Virus record (IMG/VR): IMGVR_UViG_3300025011_000064
Location: 1-49,992 of that record
Source: a virus
Strand: one strand, 5' to 3'
DNA length: 49,992 bases
Shown: positions 38,717 through 46,518 of the stretch, piece by piece
Numbering within the stretch: the first letter of the stretch is position 1
Layout of the letters: each line of letters begins with the position of its first letter
Program-made: the position numbers and the translations under genes
Notes under the pieces: generated by a model
Seen by the model: only the letters and a program-made list of their open reading frames with translations
Databases searched by the model: none
What the model was told of the DNA's origin: nothing

Positions 38717-40682
38717 TTACTACACCTCTCATAGGAATGATGTTCCCAGCTTGAGCCTGTTTCAGAACAGCTTCATCTGGCATAACTTGAGCATTTACAT
38801 TGCCACCTTTCCTCACAAAATCGTTGACATTTTTGGCCCCTAAGTTACGGGCTATGTGAGTAAAGATTCTCACTACATCAAAGTTCTGAGCTAGTTCAGG
38901 ATTGTTTCCCAAGATTTGAAACAACTGTACCCATGTCTCAGCATAATTCCCACCTGGTACCGATCCATCTCGTACTATAGTATCAAAGTGCACATTGACA
39001 GTGCTAGGATCGACTTGAATTCTACCACGGTCTATAGACTTGCCATATTCCTTAATGAGAACCTCTTGCCAATCCCCTGACAACTTAACATACGCAGGAG
39101 ACTTCATCATCTGTCTGTTGTGGATGCCAAAGAAGGTTCCGATATCCTGCATCCCCTGCATACCTACTATCCTCGCGATCCTCTCCAAGCGATTAACTCC
39201 ACCTGCTCGAGTTCCTTGGAACTCTGCACCCGTGAGACGATCAGGACCTCCAGTCCTCAGAGCCCCCTGCATACTAGAATCTGCCCCAGATATCCGATCC
39301 ATCCACTGAACGATCCAAGTAGAATCTGCTACATTTCCCCTAGTGACGTCATTCACTTGAAGCTGCTGAGCTACATCCTTAACTCCCTTCCCCCATGCGG
39401 GACGACGGAGTCTGATCAACTTACCTGGCTCTGGATTCTTGAGATCATTACTGTTCACCAAGTAAGGATCATAGATAATCATATCATTGATTGCTTTCCT
39501 CACATTAGCAACATGGGAGTTAAACATGAAGTCTAACACCCCTTGCATACCATGCAAGATTTCAATCCTTGAGATAGGGGTCATAGAGTAGCCATCAAAA
39601 TCTGGAGCAATTACACTCACTGGGATCTTATTGTGATCCAGACCAGCAGGCTTAGCCTTGACTATCACCTCATCAGCCACCACTTCGAAATACCACAACT
39701 CGGGATACTCACCCTTACCCAGCCCCTCATCTTTAGGAATAAGTTTGATGAACATCTTAATCCTGTCAGTAGCAGTGCTAGTCATATTTGAGAGATAACT
39801 TCTCGAAGGCATGTTAGATTTAGTGTTACGTCCAGAGTTATCTCCTACATATATTCCAGTTCTCCTACCAATCAATTTCTTAATATACTTAACATTGAAC
39901 ATCTCTGGATCATTCTGCTCTTCAGAGAGTAGAGACATGTAGTTAGTATTATTCACCCACCCTGAGTATTCACCTTCCTGAGGCTTATGAATGGGAACAC
40001 TTACATCGGGGAGATACAGATAAGGGTCTATATTTTCCAATGCATTCCCCTCAAACAGTAGCTGGTTCTCAAGAATCTGAGTCTCCTTTCTAGTCCCCAT
40101 CCCAAAGAACCTAGGAATTTCCTGCACTACAGACTTCTTACCATACTCAGATACCCAGGTAGGGGTCACTACTCCAAATCCATAAGCAAAGGCATCCCTT
40201 GCCATAGTGTGAAGATTGAGCCCTACCTTATTCTTAATACACTGGATGGCAATCAACTTCTCCAGCAGGATGGCTCCAATCACTGTATCCGGACTCGTAC
40301 CCTCATAGCGAAAGTAGGGGTCCTGTAAGAAGGATGAGACGTAGTAAGAGAGAAGAGTCTCCAATACTGTATACGAGTAAGGAAAGACTATACTCACTGG
40401 TCTACGCTTATCACTATCCTTAATTGCATTCTCTTCCTCATCCACTGGGATGTAAGCAGTAAGGGTGTGATCTATAGAATTCCAATCGGAATGCCGAGTA
40501 CACATAACCCGTGCACTATCATAAGCATTCTGCATAACTTTATCTCTGATTCGATTATGCAATTTACTTCCAGGCTTAAGATCCAACCCCTCAGGATAAT
40601 CATAGTCATAATTATCCCTAAATTCAGGCTTCTTAGACCTGTAAAGCCCACCGTTAGAATCCCCTACGATTATACTAGGCAT
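38709..40682 (-). CDS. Portal (head-tail connector) protein
   Basis: A 657-residue protein directly after the large terminase. Early region: DSARVMCTRHSDWNSIDHTL; then PVSIVFPYSYTVLETLLSYY and FAYGFGVVTPTW, typical of the large portal proteins of podoviruses with SU10-like capsids. The C-terminal part contains VRKAINDMIIYDPYLVNSND and LTGAEFQGTRAGGVNR, the crown/clip region. It forms the dodecameric ring through which DNA is packed. ATG at 40682 follows GGGGA and a palindrome copy. Confidence 0.83.
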   Translation of the reverse strand: MPSIIVGDSNGGLYRSKKPEFRDNYDYDYPEGLDLKPGSKLHNRIRDKVMQNAYDSARVMCTRHSDWNSIDHTLTAYIPVDEEENAIKDSDKRRPVSIVFPYSYTVLETLLSYYVSSFLQDPYFRYEGTSPDTVIGAILLEKLIAIQCIKNKVGLNLHTMARDAFAYGFGVVTPTWVSEYGKKSVVQEIPRFFGMGTRKETQILENQLLFEGNALENIDPYLYLPDVSVPIHKPQEGEYSGWVNNTNYMSLLSEEQNDPEMFNVKYIKKLIGRRTGIYVGDNSGRNTKSNMPSRSYLSNMTSTATDRIKMFIKLIPKDEGLGKGEYPELWYFEVVADEVIVKAKPAGLDHNKIPVSVIAPDFDGYSMTPISRIEILHGMQGVLDFMFNSHVANVRKAINDMIIYDPYLVNSNDLKNPEPGKLIRLRRPAWGKGVKDVAQQLQVNDVTRGNVADSTWIVQWMDRISGADSSMQGALRTGGPDRLTGAEFQGTRAGGVNRLERIARIVGMQGMQDIGTFFGIHNRQMMKSPAYVKLSGDWQEVLIKEYGKSIDRGRIQVDPSTVNVHFDTIVRDGSVPGGNYAETWVQLFQILGNNPELAQNFDVVRIFTHIARNLGAKNVNDFVRKGGNVNAQVMPDEAVLKQAQAGNIIPMRGVVNE

Positions 40683-40695
40683 CTATATCCCCATT

Positions 40696-40720
40696 CCTGT
40701 GTTGATTTAATCAAGATAGC
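40696..40720. repeat. 25-bp palindrome, copy 16
   Basis: Full copy in the gap between terminase and portal; one change in the right arm (AAGATAGC). The minus-strand end CACAGGAATGGGG precedes the portal ATG by 13 nt. Confidence 0.85.
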
Positions 40721-40722
40721 AT

Positions 40723-42270
40723 TCATATAATCAGCCCCATCTCCATAGCACCCATCTCACTCTCACATTCCAACGTATCGTACTCGTCAGATGGGGGCTC
40801 TTCTTCCATCTCATCAGAAGGGTCGAAATAGATAGCATGCTTATCCATTATGAAAGTGATATAAGCTAACGCATCCATCAAGTCCCAGAGTTTAGACTTG
40901 GGGAAGCTAAGGAGTTGACCCTCTAATTTACCACAATTACTTTTGTTATGATAGATATAACCCAGCCTATAATATGGCCCCAGGGTAGCTATTCTTTCTG
41001 CTTTCCCCTTCTCATTAACTCCTCTCTTAGCACTCAACTCAACCAAGATAGGGTGGATGTTACGTTGGCGGCACTCATTCTCAACTGGCTGCTTTATAAA
41101 CTCACTCAACCCCGTGGTCTCATACCCAAGCATAAAGGAGTTGTAAAATTTCAACTGTCGAAACATCTCATCATAGAGTTCATCTGGATAGACTTTTCCA
41201 CTGAAGAGCTCTCTCACAAATACTTTCCTACTCGTGCGATCTACAGCCACTGTAATAATGGCAGTATCGGCAGATTTCAACTTAACTGTCTTAGCAGGAT
41301 CTACTATAGTAATATGATGCATACCATAGGTGCGACACTCTTCTTTATTCGGAAGTACTATCTTATCCAACTGGTCATCAAAATACTTAAAGTATTCCTG
41401 CTTGAAGACTGCATCTTCTTTGGCTATAGGAATATTCATCCTCTCCATATAGAACTCATCAAGAGTCCCCTTCCTACGATGCTCCTCAACCTCTGCCATC
41501 ACCTCCTCATCGGTCATGTAGTTAGTATCAAGGGACTTATAGTTTTCATCACAGATGGAGAGTTGTACAGTCTTCCACTCGGGAGACTCCATTAAGTCGG
41601 CTAAGATAGAATCCTCATGTTTGATGGTATCTATATAAATAAAGGTAGTCTTCTTCGCACTATACCTCCCCTCAGTCTTCATGAGATCGCCATCAAACCA
41701 GGTACGGAGTTTCTCACGATTCTCCTTACTACGGATTTCATCTTTATTCTCTAAGTCATCTATGATGACTAGATCTGGGCGATAGTTAGCCCAGTTAAGT
41801 CCACGTACCTGCTGCCCGGCGCCACGTGGGAGGATGAATGTGGAACCATAAGCAGTCCAGGCACTCTTGGAGAAGGTCTCATCCATGGACTTATCTTCAC
41901 CAATAACATCTTTGATGTTTCCAAAGAGGGCCTTTACCTGGGGATTGGACAGTAAGTCACGCTTAATATTCTCAGTTTGCATCTCCGCAGATGTAGCACT
42001 ATTACTTAGGTATACAATAAAGTTAGCTAACCTAAACAAGATAGCTCTCATTACTACTGTCCTAGCAATAGAGGTCTTCCCAATACCCCGAGGTGCAGCA
42101 ATAGCTATCTTATGATACCCAGAGTTGATTAGGTCAAAGATGGCCTGATGAAGAGATGAGAAGTCTGCATAAAAGATCTCAGGGAATAGTGTGCCGCAAC
42201 ACACCTTGATGTCAATCACGCAGAGACTTAGAATCTCTTCTAACTCTTGATCCTTAGCTAAATCTGTCAT
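40723..42270 (-). CDS. terL: Terminase large subunit
   Basis: A 515-residue protein. The ATPase half has Walker A APRGIGKTS (59-67) and Walker B DLVIIDDLE (166-174). The nuclease half begins HITIVDPAKTVKLKSADTAI with catalytic Asp near 324, then YETTG near 376 and a C-terminal KSKLWDLMDALAY with the last acidic residue. It pumps DNA into the prohead and cuts the concatemer. ATG at 42270 is coupled by ATGA to the spike gene; the longer frame would overlap that gene. The small subunit is far away at 2423-2968. Confidence 0.93.
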   Translation of the reverse strand: MTDLAKDQELEEILSLCVIDIKVCCGTLFPEIFYADFSSLHQAIFDLINSGYHKIAIAAPRGIGKTSIARTVVMRAILFRLANFIVYLSNSATSAEMQTENIKRDLLSNPQVKALFGNIKDVIGEDKSMDETFSKSAWTAYGSTFILPRGAGQQVRGLNWANYRPDLVIIDDLENKDEIRSKENREKLRTWFDGDLMKTEGRYSAKKTTFIYIDTIKHEDSILADLMESPEWKTVQLSICDENYKSLDTNYMTDEEVMAEVEEHRRKGTLDEFYMERMNIPIAKEDAVFKQEYFKYFDDQLDKIVLPNKEECRTYGMHHITIVDPAKTVKLKSADTAIITVAVDRTSRKVFVRELFSGKVYPDELYDEMFRQLKFYNSFMLGYETTGLSEFIKQPVENECRQRNIHPILVELSAKRGVNEKGKAERIATLGPYYRLGYIYHNKSNCGKLEGQLLSFPKSKLWDLMDALAYITFIMDKHAIYFDPSDEMEEEPPSDEYDTLECESEMGAMEMGLII

Positions 42271-44051
42271 GGAATTACAGTCCCTAACCCAGCCCACCCG
42301 GTGTTGCTAGTACCTGTACGTTTTATGTAGATGGCGTACTCACCACTACCCAAAGGATTGTTTGTATTTACGCAGATTGATCCAGGTCTTGCTGATTTCC
42401 CCGCCTCAGGAGTTCCGGCATAGGAGGTCAGTATAGGATTATTAGCACCGCCTATCATCATATCTTTGTATAGTGCCCAAAGGTCAGATGATATATCATA
42501 TGTCAACTTATTATCAGCGGCTGTCTCATCCCTAAAACGCAATACATCCTCAAACATACTAATAGAAATGGCGTCTGCTCCAGTATCCATTACAATTTTA
42601 GGCAGGACACTTTTAATATCTGTGCGTAATACAGTCACGTTGTTTAAATTCTTTATGTCCCCACTAATTGAAAGGTAGGACGTAGAGGTATCTTCAACAT
42701 ACTGATCAGTGGTGAGGACGGAAGATAGCCACTCACCACCACTTATCTTTGTATTCTCCTGAGCATTCAGAATAAGCCTACCGCCACTTGCATAACCCCT
42801 GATCTGATTCTGCTCGTTATGGCAATAAATAAATTCGTGATGAGAACTGGCCGCATTCGAAGGTAAGTCAATTCCGAGTTCCCAGGCTAGAGAAAAACTA
42901 CAGAATGCAAATATATTGTGAGCTCCATCGTCGACCCGTACATTGGTTCCTTGGTAACTGAGATCACACGATATAAACTTGTTATTATTTACATGCCCTG
43001 TTCCTGTTGAAACAATATCAACCCCATGGTAGGAATTAGTTCCTGCTCTATCTCCTAGAAATATACAGTCGTTGAAGGTGTTATACCAAGTGCCTGACGC
43101 CCCAGCATCCATTAATAACTGAGCAGACCCGCCAATCATGAGAAGGTCATAAAAAGACCCCCTCTTTATATCCCTCATGTAAAAAAGAGGTCCAGCATAA
43201 TCAAGGCGCTGGAATGTAAGATCTTGCATGCGAGGATTATACCCTATAGACTCTGCTATTAGATCACCGTCAAGAGTAAAGGCTGCATCAGTACTTGTTA
43301 CCCCAGATAGCAATCCTGAAGAATCAGCTCTATCAAGAGTTGCATCTGTTATTCCCCTATATTTTCCATTAGGATTAAAGTTTACAGTTGTCTCGCAATA
43401 ATACTTGCCAGTAAACGCAACCTCAACGCTCTGCCCAGCAGACACTATGGCGGCATTAACGGCTGTAGCCATGGGGGTTGTTCCTGGCGTAGTATTTTCT
43501 GCCCATATATCTGGATCAATTTCTGAAACTCCAGAGTTACTTAAATCAATAGTAACATTTTCCCCTGCCCATGTTAGTCTAGGTGTGTGCTTATAATGCA
43601 ATGGAGCGAATGTTTCTACCCCACCCCCTGCAACCCCCTGTACCACACATCCTTGCTCGGGCTCGAAAGTTATGGTTTTAGGTGGGGATACAGTAGTACC
43701 ATCAGGTATAGTAATAGTCCCTGTACATTTAAGAGTGGTAGGGGTAGTACCTATATCAGTAAGTGCAGTAGCCAAAGATGCCCAATCAGAGACATTTACT
43801 AATTGAGTAGATAACTTATTTTCAATAGTGGTATCTACCGCATTATTTCCACCTTGATTATAGATTACTCCTTCGGCAGAAGGGGTTATCTTACCGGCTG
43901 CAGTAATATCACCCCCAGTGATGCTGCCCGTAGTATTGAGATTCTTATCAGTGTTAGTCCAATCTGTGCCCACATTTAGTGCAGAGACATAAGAGGGGAG
44001 AAGAAGTAACCCAAGAATTCCTGCATTGATTAAATTAACGTAGCGTTTCAT
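42267..44051 (-). CDS. Tail-spike-like beta-helix protein with signal-like N-terminus
   Basis: A 594-residue protein. The first 24 residues (MKRYVNLINAGILGLLLLPS, then YVSA) look exactly like a Sec signal peptide. The body has right-handed beta-helix character: EGVIYNQGGNNAVDTTIENK, WYNTFNDCIFLGD, HVNNNKFISCDLSYQGTNVR and FCSFSLAWELGI. The C-terminal RPGSICVNTNNPLGSGEYAI motif with TSNTGWAGLGTVIP is common at the ends of phage spikes. It probably binds or cuts surface polysaccharide. The 5' codons contain a palindrome copy in frame. Overlaps the terminase start. Confidence 0.78.
   Translation of the reverse strand: MKRYVNLINAGILGLLLLPSYVSALNVGTDWTNTDKNLNTTGSITGGDITAAGKITPSAEGVIYNQGGNNAVDTTIENKLSTQLVNVSDWASLATALTDIGTTPTTLKCTGTITIPDGTTVSPPKTITFEPEQGCVVQGVAGGGVETFAPLHYKHTPRLTWAGENVTIDLSNSGVSEIDPDIWAENTTPGTTPMATAVNAAIVSAGQSVEVAFTGKYYCETTVNFNPNGKYRGITDATLDRADSSGLLSGVTSTDAAFTLDGDLIAESIGYNPRMQDLTFQRLDYAGPLFYMRDIKRGSFYDLLMIGGSAQLLMDAGASGTWYNTFNDCIFLGDRAGTNSYHGVDIVSTGTGHVNNNKFISCDLSYQGTNVRVDDGAHNIFAFCSFSLAWELGIDLPSNAASSHHEFIYCHNEQNQIRGYASGGRLILNAQENTKISGGEWLSSVLTTDQYVEDTSTSYLSISGDIKNLNNVTVLRTDIKSVLPKIVMDTGADAISISMFEDVLRFRDETAADNKLTYDISSDLWALYKDMMIGGANNPILTSYAGTPEAGKSARPGSICVNTNNPLGSGEYAIYIKRTGTSNTGWAGLGTVIP
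44020..44044. repeat. 25-bp palindrome, copy 17 (inside coding sequence)
   Basis: Lies inside codons 3-11 of the spike gene, encoding RYVNLINAG at the start of its signal-like peptide. Both arms match. Confidence 0.82.
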
Positions 44052-44061
44052 TCTCTACTCC

Positions 44062-44499
44062 TTATGCCCAAGTTCCATAAATAGCATGAATCATCCACTG
44101 ACCCACAGCTACACAACGGAGAATAGCATTAGCTGCTTTAGCCTCGGCGGCAGTGGTGTTGGCAATACTTGTGCCCGCTCCACCATCAGCTATAGTGTCA
44201 GAACCTCCAGCAGTTATGGTAAGATTTCCTATTCCCAATTTATGAATTTCAAGAAAGGTTCCCACATCAGCTGCTACAGTCTCACGCAGTGTAAGCGTGA
44301 CTGCGGAGGCCGAGTTCACAGTATACACCTGGTTGAATGTACTAATAGTCGCCGACACATTAGCCGCACTCACTGTGGGCATATACTCCCCGGCTATAGC
44401 AGATTCGTTAGTATTAGCTAGTGTAGCTATGGCCCTAATCAGGGCTGGCCAAGTGCTTACAAAGCTATCATCTGTTGGTTGGGTAGCATCTACTGACAT
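44062..44499 (-). CDS. Small beta-rich tail/fibre-associated protein
   Basis: A 145-residue Ala/Thr-rich protein with AGEYMPTVSAANVSATISTF, VTLTLRETVAADVGTFLEIH and a beta-type end (NAILRCVAVGQWMIHAIYGTW). The last part recalls the C-terminal domain found in many phage fibres and appendage proteins. GGAG upstream. No signal peptide, unlike its neighbours. Probably a virion appendage. Confidence 0.7.
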   Translation of the reverse strand: MSVDATQPTDDSFVSTWPALIRAIATLANTNESAIAGEYMPTVSAANVSATISTFNQVYTVNSASAVTLTLRETVAADVGTFLEIHKLGIGNLTITAGGSDTIADGGAGTSIANTTAAEAKAANAILRCVAVGQWMIHAIYGTWA

Positions 44500-44514
44500 A
44501 GTAATATCTCCATA

Positions 44515-44862
44515 TTAAGGTACGTAAGTAATTCCAGTTAAAAGGCCTGCTGTAAAGGTAAGAGATGCTACATCCCCACTTCCCCCACCTCCAAAGGTGC
44601 AAGTGCCATCTAGGACAGTAGTCCCTGCCAACTGGGCAGAGGTTACATTGTGGGGATTACTTGTGTCATTAAGATGGCTAGTTAAATCTCCATCTGGAGC
44701 ATAAGCAGCATCTGCCTCTCCTTTAGTAATTAAATGTTCAGGAAGCACAGCAGCAGCATTTACTCTGATAGGCCCGTCACTTTCAATAGCATTAACCGTG
44801 GTGGCATCATCGTAACTGTGAACATATCTCATGCTTCCCAAGTGTATATGCTTAATAGCCAT
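44515..44862 (-). CDS. Short tail-fibre-type protein
   Basis: A 115-residue protein with SHLNDTSNPHNVTSAQL near residues 62-78, the SHxxxxxPHxVTxxQ motif of phage fibre shaft repeats, and a Gly-rich end. Start at 44862 lies nine bases after a palindrome copy, with AGGA as ribosome site. May be a linker or collar fibre. Confidence 0.72.
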   Translation of the reverse strand: MAIKHIHLGSMRYVHSYDDATTVNAIESDGPIRVNAAAVLPEHLITKGEADAAYAPDGDLTSHLNDTSNPHNVTSAQLAGTTVLDGTCTFGGGGSGDVASLTFTAGLLTGITYVP

Positions 44863-44871
44863 TTTAATTTT

Positions 44872-44896
44872 CCTGAGTTAATTTAATCAACATAGC
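44872..44896. repeat. 25-bp palindrome, copy 18
   Basis: Good copy; minus-strand end ACTCAGGA precedes the ATG at 44862 by 9 nt. It is the last copy before the repeat-free spike region. Confidence 0.87.
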
Positions 44897-44898
44897 AA

Positions 44899-45399
44899 TC
44901 AATTTGCCAGTCCGAGTCTATCTATCTCAAGGTAGAATGTAGCACTGGCTACACCGTTATCAGTAAGGGCTACTATCCAAGGATCACCTGACCATGCTGT
45001 AGGTGTGGATTGATCTACACTACCATCAGTCGGCCCTTCAAAGAATGTCCACCTGGTGGAAGTATCATCTACCAAGTCCAGCCCCTTAACAGTTGCGGCG
45101 ATAAGTACCTTACCATTTGTACTGGTGATTGATAGGTCACTATCTGTGGTAGGGGCTACACTCCCTGGACGAGCTAGTAGAGTGTAGCTTAGCCCCTCAA
45201 GAGATTTCATAATAGAATCACTCAGTGTAACTGAAAGAGTTCCATCTGTGTGAGCTGTACATAGGAGGACAATCCTAGCAGCGTTAAAGCTCCCACCTCC
45301 ATACTCAGTTGTTACTTTGGTACAGGTTCCTACATCAGCCCCACTAACCATTGAGGGCAGGGCTAAGAATGCGAGGATGAGTAATTTGATATATCTCAT
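44899..45399 (-). CDS. Small secreted-type protein with Sec signal peptide
   Basis: A 166-residue protein. Residues 1-20, MRYIKLLILAFLALPSMVSG, form a clear signal peptide; the mature part starts ADVGTCTKV and is beta-rich (ARIVLLCTAHTDGTLSVTLS, then VIAA-like strands and ATFYLEIDRLGLAN). The start at 45399 has AAGGAG upstream; the frame extends further back, but that part belongs to the truncated holin copy. Likely exported or a structural appendage; function unknown. Confidence 0.75.
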   Translation of the reverse strand: MRYIKLLILAFLALPSMVSGADVGTCTKVTTEYGGGSFNAARIVLLCTAHTDGTLSVTLSDSIMKSLEGLSYTLLARPGSVAPTTDSDLSITSTNGKVLIAATVKGLDLVDDTSTRWTFFEGPTDGSVDQSTPTAWSGDPWIVALTDNGVASATFYLEIDRLGLAN

Positions 45400-45400
45400 T

Positions 45401-45604
45401 TTAAATCTCCTTTTCACTCCCATTGAGTTTCGATCTTTGACTTTTGTCATTCTTAATTGACCTAAGTTTGCTCCTTATCACTGGCGCCATTACACCGACT
45501 GAAACAAGGGCGGCCATGATCAGTTCTATCCCGAGCTGCTTGTGCTCCGCGGTAAGTTCAATCCCGCGACTTGCGACGGCCAGGACACGGCCCTGTATGT
45601 CTCT
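45401..45604 (-). pseudogene. Truncated second copy of the holin gene
   Basis: The frame reads GRVLAVASRGIELTAEHKQL and continues GIELIMAALVSVGVMAPVIR, closely matching the intact holin-like protein at 46279-46518 (ELTDEHRQLGIELIMAALVS). Relative to that copy it lacks the start codon and first residues and has an exact 30-nt in-frame deletion that removes the first membrane helix core (between direct ACGGCC repeats). An internal ATG could still give a one-helix protein, for example an antagonist, but no good ribosome site is seen. Confidence 0.72.
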
Positions 45605-45702
45605 TTACCACGGTACGCGCCTGCCGGCAAGGTATCGTCACGCATGGCCACCCGGCAATTCATGCAGTGCTGACAGGCTTCCGCTTCAATCTTGACGGTC
45701 AT
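45526..45702 (-). CDS. Small CxxCxxC protein coupled to the PP-loop ATPase
   Basis: A 58-residue protein, MTVKIEAEACQHCMNCRVAM and onward, with a CxxCxxC cluster at residues 10-16. GGGAGG precedes the ATG, which overlaps the ATPase stop (ATGA). From about residue 38 the frame reads out of phase through the truncated holin copy, so the C-terminus may be an artefact of recombination. The Cys cluster could bind zinc or Fe-S and act with the ATPase as sulfur or metal partner; this is inference. Confidence 0.6.
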   Translation of the reverse strand: MTVKIEAEACQHCMNCRVAMRDDTLPAGAYRGKETYRAVSWPSQVAGLNLPRSTSSSG

Positions 45703-46295
45703 TTTACGCCTCCCATCGCCAGAAGGCAACGCGTACTCGTATCCCCCGGGATGTTGGATTCCCATGAAAATAATTTCTTGATCGTTTGCAGTACCTCTGG
45801 GAGGTTCTGTTTATGCTCTACCCAATAGTCAATTTTTCTGACTTTAGGGGGATGCATCGTGCCTAGACTCAACTTATTTCTGGTTGCAAACTCCTTCGCT
45901 TCCTGAAGGTGCCGACCATATTCACCGTCGTCTTTCCCGTCTGAGCCCGTTATAACAACCCCTCCTCTTTTGTGTGCCAGTGCATACCCAAATGCATAAT
46001 AATCCGACTGGAAGCAAGTACACATGCCGCAGACGTCTGTTTTTCTGGCCTCGTGGTCGGAGATATAACTATCGTACCAATCCGCACGTTTAAAAAATGT
46101 TACGTGTTCACACCCAGTAACTCTCACCACGTTCTCAATGTTTCTACGGGCCTGCGGGCTGAGGAATCCATTATCGTATGTGTATGCTAAAAATGTTTTC
46201 CCTGCCAAAAACAACGCTGCTGCAACTCCGCACGAATCTTTTCCGCCAGATAGGAATAAAACCGGCATAACCAGCCGCTCAATTTTTATGGTCAT
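45699..46295 (-). CDS. PP-loop (N-type ATP pyrophosphatase) enzyme
   Basis: A 198-residue protein with the PP-loop SGGKDSCG near residues 14-21, followed by AYTYDNGFLSPQARRNIENV, a DVCGMCTCF cysteine group and GSDGKDDGEYGRH. PP-loop enzymes adenylate a carbonyl or tRNA base and release PPi (QueC, TtcA, PAPS reductase, sugar amidotransferases). The YDNGFLS...NI pattern is closest in feel to N-acetyl sugar amidotransferases (WbpG/PseA), which would suit surface-sugar modification, but tRNA or DNA modification cannot be excluded. ATG at 46295 overlaps the holin-like gene. Lies in a cassette between two holin copies. Confidence 0.78.
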   Translation of the reverse strand: MTIKIERLVMPVLFLSGGKDSCGVAAALFLAGKTFLAYTYDNGFLSPQARRNIENVVRVTGCEHVTFFKRADWYDSYISDHEARKTDVCGMCTCFQSDYYAFGYALAHKRGGVVITGSDGKDDGEYGRHLQEAKEFATRNKLSLGTMHPPKVRKIDYWVEHKQNLPEVLQTIKKLFSWESNIPGDTSTRCLLAMGGVK

Positions 46296-46518
46296 TGGTC
46301 TTTTTCTTTGCCCTCTTGAGCGACCGCAATTTGCTCCGAACAACTGGCACCATGGCACCAGCTGAAACAAGAGCGGCCATGATCAGTTCAATCCCAAGTT
46401 GCCTATGCTCATCGGTAAGCTCAATCCCACGACTTGCGAGGTAGGCCGCCACAACGGCCATTATTGCCACGGCCAGGACACGGCCTCTGCTTGCCGATTT
46501 TGCTATTGAGTCTGTCAT
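46279..46518 (-). CDS. Holin-like two-helix membrane protein
   Basis: A 79-residue protein with two membrane segments (residues about 12-30, VLAVAIMAVVAAYLASRG; and about 42-60, LGIELIMAALVSAGAMVPVV) and a strongly basic C-terminus (RSLKRAKKKTNDHK). This is the layout of class II holins. ATGA coupling to the upstream beta-helix gene. It would permeabilise the inner membrane for the endolysin at 1549-2157. A damaged second copy lies at 45401-45604. Confidence 0.75.
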   Translation of the reverse strand: MTDSIAKSASRGRVLAVAIMAVVAAYLASRGIELTDEHRQLGIELIMAALVSAGAMVPVVRSKLRSLKRAKKKTNDHKN

